Shown here piece by piece: positions 16,293 through 24,206 of a DNA stretch of 64,000 bases. The position numbers and the translations under genes were made by a program. The stretch is taken from assembly GCF_005670685.2 (NCBI RefSeq), contig NZ_CP062008.1, positions 3,162,001-3,226,000 on the forward strand, given 5' to 3'. Position 1 is the stretch's first letter. Every line of letters starts with the position of its first letter. The DNA comes from Mycolicibacterium mucogenicum DSM 44124. Lineage in GTDB: Bacteria > Actinomycetota > Actinomycetes > Mycobacteriales > Mycobacteriaceae. Under the pieces are notes generated by a model. It did no database searches, was not told where the DNA came from, and was given only the letters and a program-made list of their open reading frames with translations.

Positions 16293-17309
16293 TCAGGCGA
16301 TGTCGGCCGACGGTGGTTCGTCGGCCAGGTGGATGGCGCGATGCTCGATGAGCTCGTGGATGCGGTCGGGCCCGAGCCGGGCCCGGAAATCCTTGACGGT
16401 GTAGCCGACGACCACGCCGTCGGTGAGGGCGCGCACCGTCGCGGTGCGCGGAATCCCGAACAGCGGCCCGATCTCGCCGAAGTACTCGCCGGGGCCGGCG
16501 GTGAACAGCAGCATCGTCTCGCCGTCGGGCATCTCGCGGGTGATCTCGAACCTGCCTTCCCGCACGACATAGATCAGGTCACCGATCGTCGTCTGCTCGA
16601 ACACCAGGTCTCCGGCTTCGAGCTCGAAGACCTCGGGCTCACGCTCGGTGCTCGCGACGGTCGGGACCAGCTCGACGACCCGGTCCGCCAGCGGCAGCAT
16701 GCGGCTGTCATGCGTGGCGACCACCACGACGCGGTCGTCGGCGAGTTCCCGGATGAGCCGCAGCACCTCTTCGACCTGGATGAAGTCCAGGTGCGCCGTG
16801 GGCTCGTCGGCCAGGATCAGCGGCGGGTCCAGCGCAATGGCCCGCGCCACCGCGACGCGCTGCTGCTGACCGCCCGACATGTCGCCGGGGCGGTGCGTCA
16901 TGCGGTGTGACAGACCGACTCGGTCGAGCAGTTCGGCGGCACGCTGCCGGGCCGCGCCGCGGCTCATGCCGGCGGCCCGCATCGGCACCATGACGTTCTC
17001 GGCGGCGGTGAGGCTGGGCACGAGGTTGAACGCCTGGAACACGATGCCGACGGTGTTGCGGCGGTAGTCGGTCAGCGCCTTGGGCCCGAGTGTGGTCACG
17101 TCGATACCGTCGAACAGGATCTGACCCGATGTCGGTTTGAGGATGCCGCCGATGCACGACAGCAACGTCGTCTTCCCACAACCGCTGGGCCCCAACAGGA
17201 TCGCGAGCGACCCCGCCGACAGCTCGAGCTGGAAATTGTCGATGGGCCGGATCTTGTCGGCGGACTTGCCGTATTCCACCACCAGGTCACGAATCTGTAA
17301 GTCGCTCAT
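16293..17309 (-). CDS. ABC transporter ATPase fused to a cyclic-nucleotide-binding-like domain (Rv0073-like)
   Basis: A 338-residue fusion. Residues ~1-220 are a MacB/LolD-type ABC ATPase: Walker A GPSGCGKTT, signature MSGGQQQR, Walker B ILADEPT, and THD with the switch His. Residues ~225-335 form a cNMP-binding-like beta barrel (FEQTTIGDLIYVVREGRFEI, then PGEYFGEIGPLFGIPRTATVRAL), which may sense a nucleotide or act as a structural regulator. It is separated by 3 bp from the FtsX-like permease encoded just before it. The pair matches M. tuberculosis Rv0073/Rv0072, named there as glutamine transport, but the permease type suggests lipoprotein, lipid or peptide export instead. Confidence 0.9.
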   Translation of the reverse strand: MSDLQIRDLVVEYGKSADKIRPIDNFQLELSAGSLAILLGPSGCGKTTLLSCIGGILKPTSGQILFDGIDVTTLGPKALTDYRRNTVGIVFQAFNLVPSLTAAENVMVPMRAAGMSRGAARQRAAELLDRVGLSHRMTHRPGDMSGGQQQRVAVARAIALDPPLILADEPTAHLDFIQVEEVLRLIRELADDRVVVVATHDSRMLPLADRVVELVPTVASTEREPEVFELEAGDLVFEQTTIGDLIYVVREGRFEITREMPDGETMLLFTAGPGEYFGEIGPLFGIPRTATVRALTDGVVVGYTVKDFRARLGPDRIHELIEHRAIHLADEPPSADIA

Positions 17310-17312
17310 GGT

Positions 17313-18362
17313 CTATGGCCCCCCGAATGCCATCGCTGGATCTATCGTCACCGCTCTGCGCATGCCCGCCAGACTGGCGATCAGCCCGATGGTGATGGCC
17401 ACCACCGGCAGCAGCAGGTAGGCCCCGGCCGGGACGTCCACCCGCATCGGAAACATCGGCCCGAGCACCATCGCCAGCAGCACACCGATCGCCGCGGAGC
17501 ACACGGCGATGAACACGGCCTGCAACGCCAGCCCGGCCATCATCGATTTCGTCTTCACCCCAACGGCTTTGAACACCGCGAAATCGCGGGTGCGCTCCAT
17601 GGCGGACATGTAGATGAACATGCCGATGATCGTCGCGGCCACCACCCACAGCAGGACGGCCATGATGCTGATGGCGTCCACCGCGACTTTCAACGGACGC
17701 ATCATGTCGTCGATGGCGCCGTGGCGGTCCACCAGCCGGTAGCCGTCGAGCGCCTTGGTGGGATTACCCCGGATGCCCACCGACGCGATGACGGGCTGTC
17801 CGCCGTACACCAGGCGCTGCGCGCCCACCGTCGTCAGGAACAGGTTGGGCTGCTGCGCCAGCACGGTGGAGTTGTTGACGATCCCCACCACCTGGAGCGT
17901 GTGCGAGGCGATGTGCATCTGATCGCCGATCTTGCGGCCCAGCGTCGACGACACCGCGATCTCGTCGGGTGTGGCGGGCGGGCGACCTTGCGACATCGCC
18001 GGCATGCCCGGCCCGGCAGTCGGGGCGCCGAACAGGTTCATGGTCCGCGGCGTCCCGTTGTCGAGTGCCGTCGTGCCCGCATAGACCACCGCGGCGGCGG
18101 CCTGCACGCCCGGAAGCTTTTGCGCGCGTTCGACTTCGGTCTGCGCGAACGGCGACGATCCCAGGAACGGCCCGGCCGCCCCGTTCTGGATCATGAAGTG
18201 GTCGATGCCCAGCGAATTGACGGTGTTGCTGGCCTCCACCCGGAATCCGTTGGCCAGCCCGGTGAGCACCAGCGTCATGGCGAAGACGAACGAAGTGCCG
18301 ACCACCGCGATGAGAAATCGGCGGCGCCGCCACTGCAGGTCCCGTAACGCCGCGATCAGCAC
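17313..18362 (-). CDS. FtsX/MacB-type ABC permease (Rv0072-like)
   Basis: A 349-residue membrane protein with the FtsX-like layout: one transmembrane segment near the N-terminus (FLIAVVGTSFVFAMTLVLTGL), a large extracytoplasmic domain of ~200 residues, then three C-terminal segments (AISIMAVLLWVVAATIIGMFIYM; ALQAVFIAVCSAAIGVLLAMVLGP; AYLLLPVVAITIGLIASLAGM). Such permeases drive extracellular mechanics rather than classical import. It works with the downstream ATPase carrying a cNMP-like domain. It starts with ATG 18362. Cargo unknown. Confidence 0.88.
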   Translation of the reverse strand: MLIAALRDLQWRRRRFLIAVVGTSFVFAMTLVLTGLANGFRVEASNTVNSLGIDHFMIQNGAAGPFLGSSPFAQTEVERAQKLPGVQAAAAVVYAGTTALDNGTPRTMNLFGAPTAGPGMPAMSQGRPPATPDEIAVSSTLGRKIGDQMHIASHTLQVVGIVNNSTVLAQQPNLFLTTVGAQRLVYGGQPVIASVGIRGNPTKALDGYRLVDRHGAIDDMMRPLKVAVDAISIMAVLLWVVAATIIGMFIYMSAMERTRDFAVFKAVGVKTKSMMAGLALQAVFIAVCSAAIGVLLAMVLGPMFPMRVDVPAGAYLLLPVVAITIGLIASLAGMRRAVTIDPAMAFGGP

Positions 18363-18441
18363 GTGTGGAATCTAACGTGTTCGCTGACCGTGCAGCGGCA
18401 AGATAGCCAAAGCCGACGGCTGATTGGTGCAGACTGACCAC

Positions 18442-18774
18442 ATGGCCTATGACGAGGATCTGGCCAACCGGATCCGTGAGCTGCTCGGCCCGGTCGGCGG
18501 CATCGAGGAAAAGCGGATGTTCGGCGGGCTGGCATTCCTGCTGAACGGCCACATGTCGGTGGCCGCGAGCCACGACCGTGGCCTGTTGGTCCGGGTTGCA
18601 CCCGACGATACTGAGAAGTTGCTGGGACGCCGGCACGTCGAGCTGATGGTGATGGGCGGCCGCGAGATGCGGGGTTGGCTGCGCGTGGCGCCCGATGGCC
18701 TGAAAACCAAACGCCAGCTGCAGGCCTGGGTCGACCGGGGCGTCGACTACGCAGGCACCCTGCCGCCCAAGTAG
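18442..18774 (+). CDS. TfoX N-terminal domain protein
   Basis: A 110-residue single-domain protein of the TfoX/Sxy N-terminal family, recognised by EEKRMFGGLAFLLNGHMSV and the later MRGWLRVAPDGLKT. In proteobacteria TfoX controls competence, but stand-alone actinobacterial members have no known role. I start it at ATG 18442; the frame extends 18 bp to a TTG. CAGACT 6 nt upstream could be a weak -10 for a leaderless transcript. It stands 79 bp from the divergent permease gene and 35 bp before the HhH-GPD gene. Confidence 0.82.
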   Translation: MAYDEDLANRIRELLGPVGGIEEKRMFGGLAFLLNGHMSVAASHDRGLLVRVAPDDTEKLLGRRHVELMVMGGREMRGWLRVAPDGLKTKRQLQAWVDRGVDYAGTLPPK

Positions 18775-18809
18775 CGTTTGCGCACCGCGCCGTTGGGTAT
18801 GCGGGGGTT

Positions 18810-19445
18810 ATGGCACGGGATCGACAGATCGTCGCGCGGTTGCTCGACGCAGCCGGTACCACGTATGCCGAAGAAGCCGGGATAACCCTCCGCGACAAGC
18901 CGATGCCCCTGTTCAAGCTGCTGTCGCTGTGCATGCTCGCGAGCAAGCCCATCGCCGCGGAAACCGCGGTCGCCGCCGCGCGAGAATTGTTCCGCGCCGG
19001 GCTCCGCACCCCCGCCGCGGTGCTCGACGCCGACCGCAGCCAGATGATCAGAGCGTTCGGACGCGCCGGCTACGCCAGATATGACGAGAGCTCGGCGACC
19101 CGGATGACCCGCATCGCGGCCCGGGTCAACGACGAGTACGGCGGCGACCTACGCAACCTGCGGATCAGGGCCCGCCACGACGTGAAAGCGGCAGGCAAGG
19201 CCCTGCAGGGTTTCGACGGTATCGGCCGCACGGGCGCCGACATCTTCCTGCGCGAGATCCAGGACGTCTGGACCTGGGCGCAACCATATTTCGACGATCG
19301 TGCGCTCGCCACGGCGAAGGACCTGGGCCTGCCGACCGATGCCCGGAAGCTCAGCAGCCTGGCCCCGAACCGCAACGCCCGGCTGGCGGCCGCGCTCGTG
19401 CGGGCGTCGCTCGACGACACCGTGCGCGAACGTATCGAAACGTAG
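18810..19445 (+). CDS. HhH-GPD superfamily base-excision repair-like protein
   Basis: A 211-residue helical protein with a helix-hairpin-helix segment, LQGFDGIGRTGADIFLREI (about 133-151), and a following conserved acidic site in PYFDDRAL. Proteins of this superfamily excise damaged bases. The Lys of endonuclease III-type bifunctional enzymes is absent (GRTGAD instead of GRKTAN), so if active it should be a monofunctional glycosylase. No iron-sulfur Cys cluster is present. ATG 18810 is chosen over upstream in-frame codons that overlap the TfoX gene. Substrate unknown. Confidence 0.78.
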   Translation: MARDRQIVARLLDAAGTTYAEEAGITLRDKPMPLFKLLSLCMLASKPIAAETAVAAARELFRAGLRTPAAVLDADRSQMIRAFGRAGYARYDESSATRMTRIAARVNDEYGGDLRNLRIRARHDVKAAGKALQGFDGIGRTGADIFLREIQDVWTWAQPYFDDRALATAKDLGLPTDARKLSSLAPNRNARLAAALVRASLDDTVRERIET

Positions 19446-19485
19446 CTCCACAAGCAGCAATTCAGATCGATGAAGGGAATCTCGA

Positions 19486-20718
19486 ATGGCCGGCTCACCC
19501 ACTTTTGTGATCATCGGCGGCGGGCTGGCGGGCGCCAAAGCCGCGGAAGCCCTGCGCAGCAAGGATTTTGACGGGCAGGTGGTGCTGTTCAGTGCCGAAG
19601 ACCGCCTACCCTACGAACGTCCCCCGCTGTCCAAGGAATTCATGGTCGGTAAGAAGACCGTCGAAGAATTCACCGTGCAGCCGAAGAGCTGGTACGCCGA
19701 GCACGACGTCGACCTGAAGCTCGGCACCGAGGTCACCACGCTGGATCGCACCGCGCACATGGTGGCGTTCAACGACGGCGATCACGAGCACTACGACAAG
19801 CTGTTGCTGGCCACCGGATCCCGCGCCCGCAAGCCTCCGATCCCGGGATCCGACGCCGACGGCGTGTACTACCTGCGGACCATCGACGACGCGACCGAAC
19901 TGTTGTCGCAACTCACCGAAGGCCGGCGGCTGGCGATCGTCGGAGCCGGCTGGATCGGCCTCGAGGTCGCGGCCAGCGCCCGTGGACTGGGCGCCGACGT
20001 CACGGTCGTGGAGACCGCGGCGCTACCGCTGCAGGCCTCCCTGGGCCGGGAAGCCGGTGAGGTGTTCGTCGGTCTGCACCGGGACCACGGCGTCGATCTC
20101 CGGTTGGGCACCACAGTCGACGAGATCACCACCGCTGACCACAAGGCGACGGGCCTGAGACTCGGCGACGGAGCCACCGTCGAGGCGGATGCGGTACTGA
20201 TCGCGGTGGGCGCCAAGCCGAATATCGAGTTCGCGGAACGCTCTGGACTGGTGATCGCCGACGGTGGCGTCGCTGTCGACGAATCCCTCAAGAGCAGCGA
20301 TGACGACATCTTCGCCGTCGGCGACATCGCGGCGGCCGAGCATCCGCTGTTCGGGGTTCCGATCCGTACCGAGCACTGGGCCAACGCCCTCAAGCAGCCG
20401 GCGGTGGCCGTGGACGGAATGCTCGGCACGGCAGCCACTTACGACGAATTGCCCTACTTCTTCACCGACCAGTTCGACCTCGGTATGGAATACGTCGGAT
20501 ACGCGCCGCAATATCAGATGGCCATCACGCGTGGCGATCTCGGCACGCGCGAGTTCACCATGTTCTGGCTCGACGGCGGACATCGCGTGCTGGCCGGCAT
20601 GAACGTCAACATCTGGGAAGGCCTCGACGACATCAAGAAGCTCATCCGGTCTCGGCGACCGGTCGACGTCAGAGCGCTCGCCGATCCGTCGGTTTCGTTG
20701 TCCACGTTGGCCGGATAG
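19486..20718 (+). CDS. FAD-dependent ferredoxin/rubredoxin reductase-type oxidoreductase (Rv1869c-like)
   Basis: A 410-residue flavoprotein with two Rossmann folds. FAD binding: VIIGGGLAGAKAAEALR near the N-terminus and DIFAVGDIA late. NAD(P)H binding: LAIVGAGWIGLEVAAS around residue 146. The layout is that of ferredoxin reductases that pass electrons from NADH to ferredoxins of P450 or dioxygenase systems. ATG 19486 is preceded by GAAGGGAATC. By synteny it corresponds to M. tuberculosis Rv1869c. It could supply the P450 at the left of the window, but no ferredoxin gene adjoins it, so the partner is unknown. Confidence 0.9.
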   Translation: MAGSPTFVIIGGGLAGAKAAEALRSKDFDGQVVLFSAEDRLPYERPPLSKEFMVGKKTVEEFTVQPKSWYAEHDVDLKLGTEVTTLDRTAHMVAFNDGDHEHYDKLLLATGSRARKPPIPGSDADGVYYLRTIDDATELLSQLTEGRRLAIVGAGWIGLEVAASARGLGADVTVVETAALPLQASLGREAGEVFVGLHRDHGVDLRLGTTVDEITTADHKATGLRLGDGATVEADAVLIAVGAKPNIEFAERSGLVIADGGVAVDESLKSSDDDIFAVGDIAAAEHPLFGVPIRTEHWANALKQPAVAVDGMLGTAATYDELPYFFTDQFDLGMEYVGYAPQYQMAITRGDLGTREFTMFWLDGGHRVLAGMNVNIWEGLDDIKKLIRSRRPVDVRALADPSVSLSTLAG

Positions 20719-20760
20719 CGCGTCGCCGTTTTTGTCGTACCCCTCTGCTTTGATGGTGTC

Positions 20761-22020
20761 ATGTCCAGCACCGCAACGGCTTTCGATGTCGAGCCGTCGC
20801 CGTGCGAGCGTATGGATGCGTTCTTCGCCGAGATCGGTGAGCTGACCGGGCAGCGCAATGCGATCGACGCGCGGCTGGTGGAGATCGCGGCCGAGATGGA
20901 CCGTGACGGGCTCTGGGGTGCCACCGGCGCCCGGTCGATGGTGTCGTTGATGGCGTGGAAAACCGGTGTGTCACCGCGTAATGCGGAAGTCATGGTGGCG
21001 GTGGCGCACCGGCTGGAGGAATTTCCACGCTGCGCTGAGGCGATGCGCGCGGGCCGGTTGTCGCTTGACCAGGTCGGGGTGGTGGCCGAACACGCGGCCG
21101 ACGGTTCTGACGAGCACTACGCCCAGTTCGCCGAAAGCGCCACCGTCACCCAGCTGCGCACGGCGGTGAAGCTCGAACCGCGCCCGGAGCCCGAGCCCGA
21201 TTCGAAGCCCGAACCCGAGCGGTCGATCTCCAAGACCAGCCACGACGACGGCTCGGTCACCTACAAAATCCGGCTGCCGAAACTGGAAGCGGCGAAGGTC
21301 GATGCCGCGCTGGCCTCTCACCAGGATGCGTTGGTCGCGGACTGGAAACGCGACCACGACGCCGAAGGAGCTGTGTCGGAGGTGGCTCCGCCGTTCCCGA
21401 ACGGTGTGGATGCGTTCATGAGCGTGGTCGAAGCCGGCTGGGACGCCGACGTGGAACGTCGCCCGCATGGGCAGCACACCACCGTCGTCGTGCACATGAA
21501 CCTCGAACAGCGCACGGCCGCACTGCATGTGGGGTCGGTGCTGACCGATGAGGAACGCCGACTGCTGTTGTGCGATGCCACCTGCGAGGTGTGGTTGGAG
21601 CGGCACGGTCAGCCGATCGGCGCCGGACGGTCGACGCGCACCATCAGCCGCCGCCTGCGCCGCGCGCTGGAGCATCGCGACCGCTGCTGCCGCGTCCCCG
21701 GGTGCGGAGCCACCCGCGGCTTGCACGCCCACCACATCATCCACTGGGAGAACGGCGGGGCAACCGAACTGCACAACCTGGTGCTGGTGTGCCCGTACCA
21801 CCACCGCTTGCACCACAGAGGCATCATCACCATCACCGGACCGGCCGACCGGCTGGTCGTCACCGAAGCCGCAGGCCGCCAACTCGACGGTGGATCCCTC
21901 GCGCGACCACCCACCACAGCCCGTCCGGATGTTCCGCCGTGCCCCGGACCCACCGGGGAGCGCGCTCAATGGTGGTGGTACCAACCCTTCGAACCACCAC
22001 CAATACCGTCGACCAACTAG
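20761..22020 (+). CDS. DUF222 / HNH nuclease-domain protein (13E12 family)
   Basis: A 419-residue protein of the mycobacterial 13E12 repeat family. Residues ~15-130 and onward match the DUF222 layout (ARSMVSLMAWKTGVSPRNA, AMRAGRLSLDQVGVVAEHA). The C-terminal HNH module has CRVPGC, then HAHHIIHWENGG and LVCPYHHRLHH, the zinc and metal ligands of the His-Me finger nuclease fold. These genes occur in many copies in mycobacterial genomes and may be relics of, or hosts to, mobile elements; no terminal repeats are seen here. A proline-rich linker (PRPEPEPDSKPEPE) divides the domains. Biological role unknown. Confidence 0.88.
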   Translation: MSSTATAFDVEPSPCERMDAFFAEIGELTGQRNAIDARLVEIAAEMDRDGLWGATGARSMVSLMAWKTGVSPRNAEVMVAVAHRLEEFPRCAEAMRAGRLSLDQVGVVAEHAADGSDEHYAQFAESATVTQLRTAVKLEPRPEPEPDSKPEPERSISKTSHDDGSVTYKIRLPKLEAAKVDAALASHQDALVADWKRDHDAEGAVSEVAPPFPNGVDAFMSVVEAGWDADVERRPHGQHTTVVVHMNLEQRTAALHVGSVLTDEERRLLLCDATCEVWLERHGQPIGAGRSTRTISRRLRRALEHRDRCCRVPGCGATRGLHAHHIIHWENGGATELHNLVLVCPYHHRLHHRGIITITGPADRLVVTEAAGRQLDGGSLARPPTTARPDVPPCPGPTGERAQWWWYQPFEPPPIPSTN

Positions 22021-22055
22021 ACGCACCCTCCGCGGCACCTAGCATCGGTAAATCG

Positions 22056-22622
22056 GTGAGGATCGAGACCTCACAAATGCCGGCGACGGAGCGTCTACTG
22101 GGTGTGAAAGACAAACCGCCATTCGAGACCGTGGTGCGCGACCACGGCCCCACGGTCTTTCGGGTGTGTTGCGCCGTCGTCGGTGAACACGACGCCGACG
22201 ACGCCTGGTCAGAGACGTTCCTGGCGGCCCTCAAGGCCTATCCCGATCTGCCGATCGACGCGAATTTCGAGGCATGGCTCGTGACCATCGCGCACCACAA
22301 GGCCATCGATATCACCAGAACCCGGACACGCCAGCCGATTCCCACCGACGTCGTACCCGAGCCGGCACGTCCCGGCGACGTCCGCGACTTCGACGATCTG
22401 GCGGCCGCCGTCGACGGGCTGCCACCCAAACAGAAGCACGCTGTGGCGTACCACTACCTCGCGGGCCTGCCCTACAACGAGATCGCCGAGATTCTCGGCG
22501 GCACCGCCGCGGCCGCACGCCGCGCCGCCAGCGACGGCATCGCCACGCTACGACGTACCTACCGCGGTGAACTTGTCGAGATCACCGCGCCGCTGCAGAC
22601 CGCAGGAGGGAGCCCGCAATGA
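22056..22622 (+). CDS. ECF-type RNA polymerase sigma factor
   Basis: A 188-residue group IV sigma factor. Region 2 spans FETVVRDHGPTVFRVCCAVVGEHDADDAW to FEAWLVTIAHHKAIDITRTR; region 4 is LPPKQKHAVAYHYLAGLPYNEIAEILGG with a recognition helix. The GTG at 22056 follows a TAGCAT box (22040-22045) by 10 nt; ATG 22077 is an alternative. Its stop overlaps the ogt start (ATGA), and three alkylation-repair-type genes follow in the same overlapping manner. It most likely drives this operon, replacing the AraC-type activator found in Ada systems. No anti-sigma gene is adjacent. Confidence 0.88.
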   Translation: MRIETSQMPATERLLGVKDKPPFETVVRDHGPTVFRVCCAVVGEHDADDAWSETFLAALKAYPDLPIDANFEAWLVTIAHHKAIDITRTRTRQPIPTDVVPEPARPGDVRDFDDLAAAVDGLPPKQKHAVAYHYLAGLPYNEIAEILGGTAAAARRAASDGIATLRRTYRGELVEITAPLQTAGGSPQ

Positions 22623-23233
22623 TCAACGGCGAAATCATCACCAACGACCTGACGCGCATCACCGACATCGGCCCGGACCGGCTCGGCGAACTGCACAATC
22701 GGCTGGCCGCCGCCGCCCAGCGCGACGGGGTGCTCGACGTCGCGTACCGCATCGTCGACAGTCCCGTCGGTCCGCTGCTGCTGGCGGCCACCGACCAGGG
22801 CCTGATCCGTGTCGCCTACGCCATCGAAGACCACGACGCCGTGCTGCAGCAGCTTGCCGACAAGGTGAGCCCGCGCATCCTGCGGGCCCCGGCCCGGCTC
22901 GACGCGGTCGCCCGTGAACTCGACGAGTACTTCACCCGGACCCGCCGAACCTTCGATGTACCGCTGGATTGGCGGCTGTCCGCCGGATTCCGCGCCGCGG
23001 TGCTGCATCACCTTCCGGAGATCGGCTACGGGCAGACGGCCAGCTATGCCACTGTCGCCGCGCTGGCCGGCAGCCCCAAGGCGGTCCGCGCTGTCGGCAC
23101 AGCATGCGCGAAAAACCCACTGCCCGTTGTAGTTCCGTGCCACCGGGTGGTTCGCAGCGACGGTGCGATGGGCGGCTACCTCGGTGGTCCGGAAGCCAAG
23201 CGTCTCCTGCTGGAGCTGGAGGCCGCAGCATGA
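22619..23233 (+). CDS. ogt: Methylated-DNA--protein-cysteine methyltransferase
   Basis: A 204-residue suicide repair protein that moves methyl groups from O6-alkylguanine to its own cysteine. The active site is VVPCHRV with Cys174, preceded by the helix-turn-helix-like segment GQTASYATVAALAG that inserts into the DNA minor groove. An N-terminal ribonuclease-like subdomain (DSPVGPLLLAATDQGLIRVAY) is present, with ~40 extra residues at the start. It overlaps the sigma factor upstream and the oxygenase downstream by 4 bp each. The gene is named for family; M. tuberculosis has a separate ogt elsewhere, so this may be a second copy. Confidence 0.93.
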   Translation: MINGEIITNDLTRITDIGPDRLGELHNRLAAAAQRDGVLDVAYRIVDSPVGPLLLAATDQGLIRVAYAIEDHDAVLQQLADKVSPRILRAPARLDAVARELDEYFTRTRRTFDVPLDWRLSAGFRAAVLHHLPEIGYGQTASYATVAALAGSPKAVRAVGTACAKNPLPVVVPCHRVVRSDGAMGGYLGGPEAKRLLLELEAAA

Positions 23234-23940
23234 GCGTCTGGCAGCAGCGCGTCGCCGCCACCGACTGGGGAGCCGTCCGCACCGAGCTCGAGACGGTCGG
23301 CGGCGCGCTGACCGGACCTCTCGTCACGGCTGCCGAGGCCGCCGAGCTGGCGGCGATCTACCCCGATACGAACCGATTCCGGTCGACCATCGACATGGCC
23401 CGCTACCGGTTCGGCGAAGGCCAGTACCGCTACTTCCACCGGCCCTACCCCGAGATCGTCACCGAGCTCAAGTACGCGCTGTACCCGCAGCTGCTGCCGA
23501 TCGCCCGGGACTGGTGGACGAGGCTGCGACGCGACCCGCCGTGGCCCGACAGTTTCGACGACTGGCTAGACACCTGCCACCGGGCCGGGCAGACGCGAAC
23601 CACCGCGCTGCTGCTCAAGTACGGCGCCGGCGGCTGGTGCGCCCTGCACCAGGATCTGTACGGGGACTTGGTCTTTCCGCTGCAGGTCGTCATCAACCTG
23701 ACGCGCCCGGAGGTCGACTACACCGGCGGCGAATTCCTGCTGTACGAGCAGCGGCCGCGCGCGCAGTCGCGCGGCTCGGCCATCTCCATCCCGTTCGGGC
23801 ACGGGCTGGTCATCACCACGCGCGAACGGCCGGTGGCATCGAAACGCGGGTGGGCCGTCGGCCCTGTGCGCCATGGCGTTTCGACCCTGCGCTCGGGAAA
23901 CCGGATGACGCTCGGCCTGATCTTCCACGACGCCGCATGA
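23230..23940 (+). CDS. 2-oxoglutarate/Fe(II) dioxygenase, probable repair oxygenase
   Basis: A 236-residue double-stranded beta-helix dioxygenase. Iron ligands are His140 and Asp142 in ALHQDLYG and His215 in VRHGVSTLRSGNRM; Arg225, ten residues on, can bind 2-oxoglutarate. The arrangement resembles AlkB-type oxygenases, which reverse alkyl lesions by oxidation, though overall similarity to AlkB itself looks low. It sits between ogt and the Ada-type zinc gene with 4-bp ATGA overlaps on both sides, which supports a DNA or RNA alkylation-repair role. Protein hydroxylase activity remains possible. Confidence 0.82.
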   Translation: MSVWQQRVAATDWGAVRTELETVGGALTGPLVTAAEAAELAAIYPDTNRFRSTIDMARYRFGEGQYRYFHRPYPEIVTELKYALYPQLLPIARDWWTRLRRDPPWPDSFDDWLDTCHRAGQTRTTALLLKYGAGGWCALHQDLYGDLVFPLQVVINLTRPEVDYTGGEFLLYEQRPRAQSRGSAISIPFGHGLVITTRERPVASKRGWAVGPVRHGVSTLRSGNRMTLGLIFHDAA

Positions 23941-24191
23941 CGACGTACACACTCGTCGATGCCGACGGCCGCCCCTATGCCAGCGCGACACCGGGGCGCT
24001 TGGGTGGCCATCGGGGTAACAAGCTGTACGGCAGGCTGGACTGCCCATCGGCGCTGCGCGCCATCGCCAAGGGCGGCTACGTGACCCATCGGGTGTTCTT
24101 CGCCGACGAAATCACTGCCACCGCTGCGGGATACCGCCCCTGCGCGGTGTGTCTGCCCGAGGGGTACCGGCAGTGGAAGGACGGGCACTGA
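23937..24191 (+). CDS. Stand-alone Ada-type zinc-binding domain
   Basis: An 84-residue protein that looks like the N-terminal domain of Ada, which takes methyl groups from DNA phosphotriesters on a zinc-bound Cys. YGRLDCPSAL (Cys36) and GYRPCAVCLPEGY (Cys69, Cys72) align with three of the four Ada zinc cysteines; the fourth is missing and His51 may substitute. It is the last gene of the sigma/ogt/oxygenase operon, overlapping by 4 bp. It may be a repair protein or an alkylation sensor for the sigma factor (inference). Confidence 0.75.
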   Translation: MTTYTLVDADGRPYASATPGRLGGHRGNKLYGRLDCPSALRAIAKGGYVTHRVFFADEITATAAGYRPCAVCLPEGYRQWKDGH

Positions 24192-24206
24192 TACGCGCCC
24201 GGGATG

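Noticed and set aside
20761..22020. DUF222/HNH gene as part of an insertion element
   Set aside because: No terminal inverted repeats, target duplication or transposase nearby; kept as an ordinary 13E12-family gene.
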